From: JAISFI01 sp031553775
GTDB lineage: Bacteria > Bacteroidota > Bacteroidia > Bacteroidales > Azobacteroidaceae
Length of the DNA stretch: 64,000 nucleotides
Direction: 5' to 3'
NCBI GenBank assembly: GCA_031553775.1
Contig: JAVBLA010000030.1
Location: 5,313 to 69,312 of the forward strand
Part shown: positions 9,143-18,215 of the stretch, one piece after another
How positions within the stretch are numbered: the stretch's first letter is position 1
Layout of the letters: every line of letters starts with the position of its first letter
Translations under genes and position numbers: made by a program
Notes under the pieces: generated by a model
Seen by the model: the letters and a program-made list of their open reading frames with translations, nothing else
What the model was told of the DNA's origin: nothing
Database searches by the model: none

Positions 9143-9230
9143 TTTTTTGCGAAAGAGGCAGGGGCTGAATGTATTGTTCTTTTATCAAGCCGGACAATTA
9201 TTAGCCCCTTTTGCTCTTTCATTTTGTTGT

Positions 9231-10718
9231 TTATCTTTCTATGTTATATATATTATCGAACTGCACCGAAAGATGCTCCTGCCTTTCAAAATCATACAGC
9301 GTCATTTTTCGGATCTTATAGTAGCTCATCCAATAATTTCTCAAAGCGTCGATATAGTTATTCTGCGCTTCTTTCTGCCGGTTCAGTGCCAGGGTCAGGC
9401 TGCTGATATCCGCTTTGCCGATCACGAAGCGCTGTTTTGTGGCCTCATAAGCGGTATTGGCTAAGCGGAGCGCCTCCTGAGCGCTTCGGATCAGGTCTTG
9501 CTGCACGTTAAAATCATTCACGGTCATCAACACATCTTCTTCTAAGCTCAGCTCGCTCTGTTGTATTGAAATTTTGGTGACATTCAAGTTATTCTTAGCC
9601 ATATTGGCACGGCCTTTCCGTTCTCCCCAATCTACCAGCGGGATTTTTATCCCTACCGATACGATATCCTGTTCCAACGGATTTTTATAAGCTCCGGAAA
9701 AATCAGGAGCTACCTGGTTGAAGCCGACACTGGCATAGACACTCGCCTCGAAATTGGAGCTTTTCCGGGTACGGTCTACTTCCCTCTCCGCCTCCAATAC
9801 CTGTTGTTTATAGCTTAGAAAATCCGGATGATTCAGTTTGGCATATTGCAAAGCCAACTCCGGGTCAATATTCACACTTTCCGGATGCTCGGGCAAATCC
9901 AGATCGATAACAGTTGTTTTGTCCATATTCAGGAACGAAACAAAACCGAACATCGCCCTTTTCAGATCCAGTTCTGCATTCCTGAATGAATTCCGGGCAT
10001 TCACAAGATCTAATTCCAACGTCAGCAGATCGGCCTGGGAAATCGATGCTATTTTATGCCGTTCCTTTCCGATATGTAATAAAGTGTCGCTTGAAAGCAC
10101 ATTTTCCCGGGCAATATTGTAGCGGGATTGAGCCATTGCCAGACTAAAAAAATATTGCGTAGTTTGTTCCGCGATACTTTCTATGTTGTATAACAGCTTT
10201 TTCTTCGCCTTTTCATATTTCAACGGCTCTATCTTCTTTTCCCACTTAAAGCCGTTGAATCCGAACAGGTTCTGCGAATAACCGACACGGACGGGAACTG
10301 CCGAAAATTGCGAATAATCGTTTACCCCATAGTTTTTCATGTACCCCAGTTCCGAATCGATAAAGAAAGTACCTCCCGTCAGATCCAGATTCTGGCGAAT
10401 CGATAAATTACCATACGAATACAACGACTGCTGTTGCCGGTACACATCGATATTCGCCTCCGAATCATAACGGCTGATAAAATCCCGGTTATACCGCACC
10501 GGCGTCATCTCCAGATTCAAAGAAGGCAAGCGCGCCGCCTTGAACGACCGATACTCCCAATAACTAGACAAATACAAATTTTTCGAACTGAAAGCCTGCA
10601 AAGAACTATCGGAAGCCATTTCAATAGCCTCCCGAAGCGTCATCCGTTTCTGCGCAACCCCCACACTCAGCAAGCCACCCATCAACCAAATTACCCAAAT
10701 CCCAATAAACTTCCCCAT
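9231..10718 (-). CDS. TolC-family outer-membrane efflux protein
   Basis: Outer-membrane channel of the RND system encoded just upstream. 495 residues, typical size. A signal peptide ends near VGVAQ; two repeats of long helices follow, with the conserved openings RMTLREAIEMASDSSLQ and LALQYAKLNHPDFLSYKQQV, each followed by coiled-coil segments and short barrel hairpins (SVGIKIPLVDWGERKGR). The gene follows the RND pump stop by 7 bases, and together with the adaptor at 14251-15348 it makes a complete tripartite route out of the cell. It is the last gene before the first NVEALA unit. Substrate is not shown by sequence. Confidence 0.9.
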   Translation of the reverse strand: MGKFIGIWVIWLMGGLLSVGVAQKRMTLREAIEMASDSSLQAFSSKNLYLSSYWEYRSFKAARLPSLNLEMTPVRYNRDFISRYDSEANIDVYRQQQSLYSYGNLSIRQNLDLTGGTFFIDSELGYMKNYGVNDYSQFSAVPVRVGYSQNLFGFNGFKWEKKIEPLKYEKAKKKLLYNIESIAEQTTQYFFSLAMAQSRYNIARENVLSSDTLLHIGKERHKIASISQADLLTLELDLVNARNSFRNAELDLKRAMFGFVSFLNMDKTTVIDLDLPEHPESVNIDPELALQYAKLNHPDFLSYKQQVLEAEREVDRTRKSSNFEASVYASVGFNQVAPDFSGAYKNPLEQDIVSVGIKIPLVDWGERKGRANMAKNNLNVTKISIQQSELSLEEDVLMTVNDFNVQQDLIRSAQEALRLANTAYEATKQRFVIGKADISSLTLALNRQKEAQNNYIDALRNYWMSYYKIRKMTLYDFERQEHLSVQFDNIYNIER

Positions 10719-10720
10719 AA

Positions 10721-10745
10721 ATTTTCAATTCTCAATTTTCAATTC
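10721..10745. repeat. AT-rich tandem motif at the RND/TolC junction
   Basis: Two near copies of ATTTTCAATTC lie between the TolC start and the RND stop and encode the last codons of the pump (KIEN). Low-complexity motifs of this kind sit at both ends of the RND gene; the other end has the 35-base inverted repeat. It may mark a past insertion or replication slippage. Confidence 0.6.
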
Positions 10746-13700
10746 TTTCCCCCTGTATATTCTCCAATACAACAACGGCACTACAAACAAACTAACCGGC
10801 GTTCCGATCACCATCCCTCCGATAATCCCCAGTGCCAGCGGTTTTTCCAGTTCCGATCCCAGGTCATTTCCGAAGAATAAAGGTGCCATACAGACAATCG
10901 ACGTTAAACTCGTCATCACGATCGCCTTCAAACGCCTGCGTCCCGCTTCATGAATCGCTTCCATCAACGGTTTTCCGGCAGCACGTAACTGGTTCATCAT
11001 ATCCATTTTCAGGATAGAGTCGTTGATAATGATCCCGCAGGCGACCACCAATCCGATGGCCGACATCAGGTTCAGGCTATGCCCCAACACCAGCAATAAG
11101 GCTAAGGAAGCGCATATATCGATCGGAATTTCTAACAACACGATCAGGGGTTGCAGGAAATTCTCGAACTGCGCCGCCAGGATGAAATACATTAACAATA
11201 TGGATATCAACAGGATGACCATCAGCTCATTGATCATTTTTTCATTGGCAAAAAAGCCTCCTGAAAAATCGACTTCCCACTCTCCGTTTTCGAGAACATC
11301 CTCTTTTGCCGCCTGCATGATCTTTTCAGGTTTTTCCAGATGGTAAAAATCCAGCGGAATATACTCTCCTGATTTTCCGGCGACAATGGTTTTGAGGTCT
11401 TCGGAAGGTTTGACGGAAACAAATACGCTTAACGGTATCTTGGCAACGGTTCCGTCGCTGTAACTCACCCCGTTGATTAGTGTATTTTCAAACACCTCGT
11501 TCAAAGTTTTTTCTTCGGCACCCAGCACGATCGGTAAATATTGCTGATACGAACGGAGGGTCGCAAAGCGATTGTCTTTGAATGCCGTTTTCAACGTCCT
11601 GTACACTTCATTGTACGAGACTTTATACAACAGAAGATTTTCCCGGTTGATGCTCAGGTTAAACTGATCCTGGAAGGATACACCTACCGGACTTTCTCCT
11701 GTTTTTTCCCGGATACTGTTTTCCAGTTGCCGGATAGACTCCGCACCGGGAGCCTCCGCTTTGTTCTTTTTATAATATTCCGCCACTAAGTCGGGTTCTC
11801 CGGTAGAGAATATTTTCTCAAAGACCGTTCCGAGAGGGGCAAAAGAAACCAATGCTTCCGGGAAATGCTCCTGCAGATAGCGACTCACCTGTTCCCTGAG
11901 GACCGGAACACCCTCCGGAGAAGCGGTCCGCAGGTAAATTTCCGCTTCCGTAGCAGTCTGCGATTTTTCCCTGTCCAGCAGGAATTGCTGTTGCGCTACC
12001 CAGACCGAATTTTCCACCATATACGGTTGCATAGCTTCTAAAAGATCCCGGCATCTTTTTCCATTCTCCGCTACATGGATATTTTCGTTCCATTCGATGT
12101 TAGCTACCAATTCCGATTGGTTGATTTCCGGCATTTTTTCTTTCGGGATGACGGCAAACAGCCAGAAACATAAAGGAAAAACAGCGATAATCAGGATCGT
12201 TGTCAGCACTTTGTGCGAAAACACCCAATGTCCGCCGGCATCATACGCCCTTTCTATGAGAGATGGTTTGGAAGTTTTATCGCCTGTTTCTTTCCTTTTG
12301 ATTCTTTTCCGGAGATATTCAGGCATCCGGAGAGGGTATATCAGCTTACACAATACCGGCAACAGGATAATTCCCGTCATATAAGAAACAAACAATCCCG
12401 CCGCAACGGAAAAGGCCTGGTCGAAGAAGATGGCGCCTGCAATTCCGCTTAAAAAGATCAGGGGAAAGAATACCGAAATGGTAGTAAGCGAAGAACTCAG
12501 CATCGGGGTAATGACTTCATTGGTTCCCCTGATGCACGATTCTTCCACGGAATAGCCCATCGCCCGGTGCTGGCTGATGTTGTCGGTGACGATGATCGAG
12601 TTGTCTATCATCATTCCCAGCGCCAGAATCAAGCCGGTCAGGGAGACCACATTCAGCGAGACATGGAATATATAAAAGAACAGCAGGGTAATGACTAAGG
12701 ACACAAACAGGACGGATCCGATAATGATGGGCGATTTCAGGTCTTTCATAAAGAAAATGGAAATCAGGCAGACAAACAGGAAGGCTAAGATCAGGTTTTG
12801 TTTCAGGTTTGAAATGGAATAATCTAATAATTCAGTCTGGTTCTGCGAAACGGAAAACTCCATATCCGGATAATCCCTGCGGAAATGATCGATGGCATTC
12901 GACAAAGCCTGTTGCAGGTTGTCCATATTTTCTTCCGATTGCTTGATAACGGCTAAGGCGATCGCCCGCTTCCCGTTATAGAGTACCCATCCGCTTTCTT
13001 TTTCGGCGACCAGATCTACCTGTGCCAGGTCTTTCAAATGGTAAATCCTGTCGTTTTTCCGAATATAGATATTCTTTATATCGTCGATGGTCCGCAATAC
13101 GGAGGAAAAGCGGATGGTATATTCATAATACCCGTCGCGCACCATCACGCTTCCCGGTTCCACATTGTTACTGTTCAGCGTACCTTCTAATTCCGACAGG
13201 CTGATCCCCGAAATCTCCAGCAAATTCTTATCCGGAACAATCACCACCTGTTTTTTCATCATCCCCGAAATATCAACCATGGCCACCTGCGGCAATTGCT
13301 CGATCCTGCGCTTGATCACCGTTTCTGCAAATTCGCTGAGTTCCATAAAACGCGCCTGCGGATCAGCCATTACAGGATCTTCACGCAAAGTCAGCATCAG
13401 GTACTGCACCGGAATATCCGTCACACTGGCCTTGATCACCCGGGGACGTTCCGTTTCCCGGGGCAGGTAATTCATCGCGGCATCGACCTTCTCATTAACT
13501 TCAATAAAAGCCAGATCCGTATTGACCCCATACTCAAAACTCAGTCGGACAAGCGCACTCCCGTCGCGCGTTTCCGTCCGTATATCCCTCAACCGCGATA
13601 TTTGCAACATCTGCTGACGGATCGGAGCCACCACCGTATTCTCTAACTCCCGGGCTGAGGTATTGGCAGCCGAAACCTGTATCGTAATTTCAGGGATCGC

Positions 13701-13814
13701 AATATCCGGCAACAACGACACAGGAATATTCAGGTACGTAATAATACCCAGGATGAAGAGGGCTGTGAAGGCCATTAGGACGGAGATGGGGCGGGAGATT
13801 AGGAACTTTATCAT
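10725..13814 (-). CDS. RND-family efflux permease (first pump, with adaptor and TolC)
   Basis: Proton-driven inner-membrane RND permease, 1029 residues. Starts MIKFLISRPISVLMAFTAL with TM1 directly at the N-terminus, followed by the PDIAIPEITIQVSAAN strand typical of the family. TM4 carries ALGMMIDNSIIVTDNI: one Asp then Asn at the proton-relay position. TM7 follows a cytoplasmic loop with RKRIKRKETGDK. Two large periplasmic loops (about 35-340 and 560-860) form the docking and porter domains. The start codon touches the left arm of a 35-base inverted repeat, so the gene was separated from its adaptor by an inserted cassette. The neighbours make a complete pump; NVEALA peptides are candidate cargo, which is inference. 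Confidence 0.92.
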   Translation of the reverse strand: MIKFLISRPISVLMAFTALFILGIITYLNIPVSLLPDIAIPEITIQVSAANTSARELENTVVAPIRQQMLQISRLRDIRTETRDGSALVRLSFEYGVNTDLAFIEVNEKVDAAMNYLPRETERPRVIKASVTDIPVQYLMLTLREDPVMADPQARFMELSEFAETVIKRRIEQLPQVAMVDISGMMKKQVVIVPDKNLLEISGISLSELEGTLNSNNVEPGSVMVRDGYYEYTIRFSSVLRTIDDIKNIYIRKNDRIYHLKDLAQVDLVAEKESGWVLYNGKRAIALAVIKQSEENMDNLQQALSNAIDHFRRDYPDMEFSVSQNQTELLDYSISNLKQNLILAFLFVCLISIFFMKDLKSPIIIGSVLFVSLVITLLFFYIFHVSLNVVSLTGLILALGMMIDNSIIVTDNISQHRAMGYSVEESCIRGTNEVITPMLSSSLTTISVFFPLIFLSGIAGAIFFDQAFSVAAGLFVSYMTGIILLPVLCKLIYPLRMPEYLRKRIKRKETGDKTSKPSLIERAYDAGGHWVFSHKVLTTILIIAVFPLCFWLFAVIPKEKMPEINQSELVANIEWNENIHVAENGKRCRDLLEAMQPYMVENSVWVAQQQFLLDREKSQTATEAEIYLRTASPEGVPVLREQVSRYLQEHFPEALVSFAPLGTVFEKIFSTGEPDLVAEYYKKNKAEAPGAESIRQLENSIREKTGESPVGVSFQDQFNLSINRENLLLYKVSYNEVYRTLKTAFKDNRFATLRSYQQYLPIVLGAEEKTLNEVFENTLINGVSYSDGTVAKIPLSVFVSVKPSEDLKTIVAGKSGEYIPLDFYHLEKPEKIMQAAKEDVLENGEWEVDFSGGFFANEKMINELMVILLISILLMYFILAAQFENFLQPLIVLLEIPIDICASLALLLVLGHSLNLMSAIGLVVACGIIINDSILKMDMMNQLRAAGKPLMEAIHEAGRRRLKAIVMTSLTSIVCMAPLFFGNDLGSELEKPLALGIIGGMVIGTPVSLFVVPLLYWRIYRGKELKIEN

Positions 13815-14264
13815 GAACTAAAAACTAAAAGTTAAAAACTAAAAATTAAAAATTATTTGGGGGATTTGGTTTTTAGGGTTTTTATTGTGGCGACCAGTAA
13901 GGAGATTAGTTCTTTACAGTCATGAGAAAGGCTTTCAAATAATTTAAAATCGATATAATCGGTATCTTTTAATAATGAGATCCAATAGTTTGTTTCATTT
14001 GTTTCTTTGAGAGCAATGCTGAATTTGCTTATATAATCTGCATGACTTTGAGCAAATTCAGCTTCTCTGATCAGGGATCCGACAGCAGTTCCACTCCTCA
14101 GTACCTGCTTACTCAGGATAAATTCTTTTCTTTCATTCTGCAAATATTGAGACAACCGAACCATCCTGATTGCAAAACCATAACTCTTAACCATCAAAAC
14201 AGACTCTTTCCCTTCCATAACCCCAACTATTAATTTTTAGTTTTTAACTTTTAGTTTTTAGTTC
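13815..14264. mobile_element. Cassette bounded by perfect 35-bp inverted repeats
   Basis: Left arm 13815-13849 and right arm 14230-14264 are exact reverse complements over 35 bases, built from AACTAAAAACT-type units. They enclose only the gene for a four-helix-bundle protein. The left arm begins one base before the ATG of the RND pump; the right arm encodes the last residues (RTKN) and stop codon of the adaptor. No transposase, target duplication or other gene is seen. It looks like a small mobile or once-mobile insertion into an efflux operon. Confidence 0.65.
13853..14218 (-). CDS. Four-helix-bundle protein (23S rRNA intervening-sequence type)
   Basis: 121 residues, four amphipathic helices, matching the S23/TIGR02436 four-helix-bundle family first seen in 23S rRNA intervening sequences: SYGFAIRMVRLSQYL, then FILSKQVLRSGTAVGSLIREAEFAQSHAD with the conserved RS-G-x-x-NxxEA-type turn, then SKFSIALKETNETNYWISLL and a last helix. 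The start ATG is 12 bases before the inner end of the right repeat. The family is also related to Avd proteins of diversity-generating retroelements, but there is no reverse transcriptase or template repeat nearby. Its molecular role is not known. Here it lies alone between perfect inverted repeats inside an efflux operon. Confidence 0.88.
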   Translation of the reverse strand: MEGKESVLMVKSYGFAIRMVRLSQYLQNERKEFILSKQVLRSGTAVGSLIREAEFAQSHADYISKFSIALKETNETNYWISLLKDTDYIDFKLFESLSHDCKELISLLVATIKTLKTKSPK

Positions 14265-15348
14265 TAACATTCGCTTCGTGCGCCAAATTAATATTCCCCT
14301 CATAAATCACACTATCGCCCGGAGTAAGTCCTTCGGTGACTACATAGCTTTCTGAGTTTTCCTGGGAAGTTTGCACATAGTTCCAGATGGCTTTACCGTC
14401 TTTCAGGGTAAACACCACTTTTTTGTTTGTTCGTAACACCAGCGCTGATTTGGGGATAACCAATTGTTTGCCGAGCAAACGTTGTACCCGGATTTTCACG
14501 TTCATTCCGTCGTACAGTTTTCCGGCTGCGTTGTGTACCGAAGCTTTGACCCGTACCATTCCGTTTTTGTCTATGACGGGGTTGATTTCCGTTACTAAGC
14601 CTTCTGCCGAATAATCAGTGATAGAGAAAGGGGTTACGATCACTTTATCGCCCGTTTTAATCAATGGTAATTCATTTTCTAAGATCATGAACACCACTTC
14701 CGGACGTTGGTTATCAATAATCGTACAAAACGGATCGGAGCCTGAAGGCTGGTTGTGCTCCTTGGCAAACAGGTTCGCCACCACGCCGTTGAACGGGGCG
14801 TATAAAACCGCATTTTTCAGGTTATATTCGGCCATCTGGTAATTGATCCGGCTTTGATCGTAATTGCTTTTTACTTTGGCAATTTTCATGATATCTTCCG
14901 GGATATGGGTACTGTCTCTCAGGCTGTATCCCTGTCCGATCAGCACATCCTGCAAATCTAAGCGAGAGCGTTCGAAAGCATCTTTCGATTGCATCAGGCT
15001 GCTTTTGAGGCGAAACAGGTCTAATTCTGCAATTTTTTGTCCCTGTGAAACCCTATCTCCGTTCTTGACATAGATACGGGTAATATTTTCTGTGGTTTGG
15101 AAACGAAGATCTGCTTTCTTTATGGCGGATATTGTGCCGTTGGAAATCAGTTCGTAATTGAAATCGGTCTCCCGGAGTTGCATTACCCGGACATCGGTTG
15201 GTTTGTCGGTAAGTATTTCGGAAGAAGTTTTTTCTTCCTCTTTTTCTTTCTCTTTTCCTGAAGAGCAAGAAAAAGAGGCTGTGATGATACTACAGCACAA
15301 TAGGGTTGTGTAAAAATGCCGGGTGATTGGATGTTTGTTTCCGCTCAT
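14251..15348 (-). CDS. RND periplasmic adaptor (membrane-fusion protein), lipoprotein
   Basis: Bridges the RND permease and TolC in the periplasm. 365 residues. The N-terminus has a hydrophobic segment ending in ASFSCSSG, a lipobox with Cys at about residue 28, followed by a Lys/Glu-rich linker. The lipoyl half-motif QTTENITRIYVKNGDRVSQGQKIAELD, a helical hairpin, the second lipoyl half (NAVLYAPFNGVVANL), and the beta-barrel and membrane-proximal domains (LPLIKTGDKVIV, DGMNVKIRVQRLLGKQLVIPKSALV) follow in order. The last four codons and stop lie in the right arm of the inverted-repeat cassette, so the C-terminal end may have been altered by that insertion. The gene follows the O-antigen-ligase-like gene by 11 bases. 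Confidence 0.9.
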   Translation of the reverse strand: MSGNKHPITRHFYTTLLCCSIITASFSCSSGKEKEKEEEKTSSEILTDKPTDVRVMQLRETDFNYELISNGTISAIKKADLRFQTTENITRIYVKNGDRVSQGQKIAELDLFRLKSSLMQSKDAFERSRLDLQDVLIGQGYSLRDSTHIPEDIMKIAKVKSNYDQSRINYQMAEYNLKNAVLYAPFNGVVANLFAKEHNQPSGSDPFCTIIDNQRPEVVFMILENELPLIKTGDKVIVTPFSITDYSAEGLVTEINPVIDKNGMVRVKASVHNAAGKLYDGMNVKIRVQRLLGKQLVIPKSALVLRTNKKVVFTLKDGKAIWNYVQTSQENSESYVVTEGLTPGDSVIYEGNINLAHEANVRTKN

Positions 15349-15359
15349 GATATTTGATT

Positions 15360-17225
15360 TTATTGTTTTGTTTTTAGTTTTTCCACTTCTTCTCTCATTT
15401 CCTCTACTGCTTTTGTATGTACCTTGGGTTCTTTTGTTTGTACAATACCAGCCATTTCGTCCACTTTATCCTGCTGCCCCATTTCGTGATACAACCTGGT
15501 TAACAGGTAAAATGGGTAAATTCGTTTGGGTACGATATAAGAAGCTTTCCGAAAGCATTCTTCCGCCCGGTTATGCTCTTTCAAGGCCTGATAATTCTTT
15601 CCCATGATATTATACAGCATCGGGTCACAACTTATTTTCACAGCTTCTTTCAAAACGGCATTGCTTTCCATGTATTGTTCCGATTTAGATAAACTTTGGG
15701 CATATTCAAACAGGAACTGTATCTGATCATTTAATAATGGATAGATTTTTCCATACTCTACAGACGCATCTTTGAATAGTCCTACATCAAAAGTATACAT
15801 TTTTTCTTTATTCCATTTCTTATAGGCTTGATAAACGGGATATTCCTTATAGAGGCAAATGCAGGAAAGCAGCAAACAAAGACTTGTTATAACAATAGAA
15901 ACTGATCGTTTCTCTGTTTTCGACTGACTTGTACCATTGACTGCAGCCATCAAAAACACAAATATTATCAAAAAAGGCAATACATTGAACGGATAGGAAA
16001 AACACGCGAATGAAAGCAGTGAAAGCATGGATGCAGTAATGGCATATCGTTTGTTCATTATTGATGATCTGACAGCCCAAACAACCATCCCAACAAATAA
16101 AACCAATGAAAGGATGCCCGATTCCACACAAATTTGTAAATATTCATTGAATCCGTATTCAGGCCCTCCGGCTACATGTTCTTCTGTTTCCGTACCTTTT
16201 CCCGAAGCAAAATAATTAGCTTGTGCCTCTCCATAAGCACCGGAAAAGTGGCCTAATCCTACTCCAAATGGATGTTTCATTACAGTTTGTAAGGATATTT
16301 TCCAAATCAATGACCGTCCGTCTGCAGAATCTTTTTTTAAGAGATACATACCTGTGAAAGCAATTGTTATCAGAATAGACAAAGAAACTGTCAGTATGCA
16401 GATTTTCTTTTTGTTCTGCCTATAAAACGATTTGAATACCGGTCGTTGATAAAAAGAAAAATAAACCACAGCCATACTTCCGGCAATCGCCGCAATCCAT
16501 GAAGCCCGGCTCATGGTTGCAGGCAGAACAAGTACAATTGCCAAGCAGGTTACCGTTCCAAGTCCTCTTAATAAATACAGGGTAAATTTTTGAACCTGGA
16601 TTTTGTGTTGTTTATTTTCTGCATTTATTGCAAAATAGAGAGAGACAGGAAACACCACAGCTAAATATCCTGCATAAGGACCAGGATTAAAGAATGAACC
16701 GGTCAAGCTGAACAATGAATGTTGAGACGGTATGAATCCGTAAAGTTGCCGGAGTCCCCAGATAGCTTCAACAAGTCCAGTAATCATTATAACGACCAAA
16801 CCCGCATTTTTTAAAGAGAGAGCATTAAAAAACAATGCTTGTGTTGGCTCTTCCTGCGATCTTTTTTCTTTTAATGGTACTGAAAAAAGAATTCTACAAT
16901 TGAAATATAAAATAACCAGTAAAGCCAATAAAACAAATTTGGTTGTATAGAGAGGCATATCATTAATTACCGATGATGAAAAAAGAACGCTTCCGGCAAA
17001 GAGCAAAAGCAGCCAATCCTGAATTGAAACCTGAAAATAAAGTTTGCGGCTATATGCAAAAACAAAAGTTATGATATTCAGAACTCCCATCGATGCATAA
17101 AACCAAAAATATTTTCCTGAAACCGTTCTATTGGCTAATTCGTTATTGACAATAAAAACGGTTGAAAATAGCATCAGGAATGATAAAAACGATAATATGT
17201 TTAAAACAATCCGACTGATTTGCAT
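15360..17225 (-). CDS. O-antigen-ligase-like polytopic membrane protein with C-terminal TPRs
   Basis: About 621 residues with roughly a dozen transmembrane helices followed by a soluble C-terminal part. The central segment, with GVGLGHFSGAYGEAQANYF and a following periplasmic loop, matches the Wzy_C/O-antigen-ligase superfamily, whose members transfer or polymerise undecaprenyl-linked glycans. The last 150 residues read as tetratricopeptide-like helices (MYNIMGKNYQALKEHNRAEECFRKA). ATG at 17225 is preferred because it follows the signal peptidase stop by 5 bases; an in-frame ATG at 17261 would overlap that gene by 31 bases. No glycan biosynthesis genes are close. In this setting it may glycosylate or help export the secreted peptides, which is inference only. 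Confidence 0.75.
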   Translation of the reverse strand: MQISRIVLNILSFLSFLMLFSTVFIVNNELANRTVSGKYFWFYASMGVLNIITFVFAYSRKLYFQVSIQDWLLLLFAGSVLFSSSVINDMPLYTTKFVLLALLVILYFNCRILFSVPLKEKRSQEEPTQALFFNALSLKNAGLVVIMITGLVEAIWGLRQLYGFIPSQHSLFSLTGSFFNPGPYAGYLAVVFPVSLYFAINAENKQHKIQVQKFTLYLLRGLGTVTCLAIVLVLPATMSRASWIAAIAGSMAVVYFSFYQRPVFKSFYRQNKKKICILTVSLSILITIAFTGMYLLKKDSADGRSLIWKISLQTVMKHPFGVGLGHFSGAYGEAQANYFASGKGTETEEHVAGGPEYGFNEYLQICVESGILSLVLFVGMVVWAVRSSIMNKRYAITASMLSLLSFACFSYPFNVLPFLIIFVFLMAAVNGTSQSKTEKRSVSIVITSLCLLLSCICLYKEYPVYQAYKKWNKEKMYTFDVGLFKDASVEYGKIYPLLNDQIQFLFEYAQSLSKSEQYMESNAVLKEAVKISCDPMLYNIMGKNYQALKEHNRAEECFRKASYIVPKRIYPFYLLTRLYHEMGQQDKVDEMAGIVQTKEPKVHTKAVEEMREEVEKLKTKQ

Positions 17226-17230
17226 GCTTT

Positions 17231-18106
17231 TTATTTGATTGTCTTTAGAAATCTGTCCCATCTGAATTTACCGTTTCCCATATTTTCCGACTTCCAGATA
17301 ATGACTGCTTTTCCTACAATATGGTCTTCCGGCAACAAGCCCCAATAACGGGAATCGCGGGAATCAAAAACAAGGTCGCCTGACATGAAGTAATAGTTTT
17401 TACTGAAAGTGTAACTTTGTAAAATTTCACTATCCAAATAAACCGTATCTCCTTTTACAAACAACTCCCGGTTTGTTTCATATCGGATCAGGTTGCGGTA
17501 AAGCTTGATATTACGGGTATCTATCAACAAGGCATCTCCTTTTCGGGGAACATACAGTGGACCAAAATACTTTACATTCCAGTTGTATTCTTCATCGTAA
17601 GGGAAACAGCGGAATATTTCGGGAGAGATTTCTTCGCCTTTCCTATGGAAGAATTCCAGTTGGTTTTTAAAGTTTCCTAAAGTATCCGGGCAATTTCTTA
17701 CTTTGTAGATTCCATTATCGATAGAGAATGTATCACCCGGAATAGCAACGCATCTTTTTACATAAAACACATTCAGGTCAAAACCTAAGCGCTCCCAATT
17801 GGAATAGGGGAAATTGAAAACTAATACATCGTTTCGCTTTATTTTCCTCATGCCCCAAAGGCGCTGGGTTTCCACTTTCCCATTTTTCATGAAATCAAAG
17901 TTTTTATATACCCTCGGCCCTGCAATTAATTTATTGACAAGGATGTAATCTCCGGATATAATGGATGGTTCCATGGAGGGGCTTGGGATTTTGAATGATG
18001 AAAAAATGAAAACCCTTAAACCGATGGCTAAGAGAATAGCTATTGCTATCAGTTTAATCGCAAACCATAGGTTTTTTAGAAGTGATTTTATGTATATCAT
18101 ACGCAC
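17231..18106 (-). CDS. lepB: Signal peptidase I
   Basis: Membrane-bound Ser/Lys protease (family S26) that removes signal peptides after A-x-A. 291 residues. One N-terminal transmembrane helix, then the catalytic Ser44 in KIPSPSMEPSIISGDYILVNK, Lys117 in YVKRCVAIPGD, and the box E motif GDLVFDSRDSRYWGLLPEDHIVGKA near the C-terminus. Bacteroidales keep a general LepB elsewhere as a rule, so a copy inside this block suggests a dedicated substrate. Both NVEALA leaders in the block end in ALA, a good fit to its cleavage rule. ATG at 18106 or 18100 would both work. The gene starts about 110 bases after the propeller gene stop. Confidence 0.93.
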   Translation of the reverse strand: MRMIYIKSLLKNLWFAIKLIAIAILLAIGLRVFIFSSFKIPSPSMEPSIISGDYILVNKLIAGPRVYKNFDFMKNGKVETQRLWGMRKIKRNDVLVFNFPYSNWERLGFDLNVFYVKRCVAIPGDTFSIDNGIYKVRNCPDTLGNFKNQLEFFHRKGEEISPEIFRCFPYDEEYNWNVKYFGPLYVPRKGDALLIDTRNIKLYRNLIRYETNRELFVKGDTVYLDSEILQSYTFSKNYYFMSGDLVFDSRDSRYWGLLPEDHIVGKAVIIWKSENMGNGKFRWDRFLKTIK

Positions 18107-18215
18107 ATAAGTATATTCAGTCTTATTTTTCTATCAAGCAATATTTATTAATAGTAGAAAGCATTTATTATTACAAAATCATCTTTTATTCAAGTTCTTA
18201 TTGATTTTTTCATTC

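Noticed and set aside
13853..14218. Idea that the four-helix-bundle gene is the Avd part of a diversity-generating retroelement.
   Set aside because: No reverse transcriptase, template repeat or variable repeat is found in the window.
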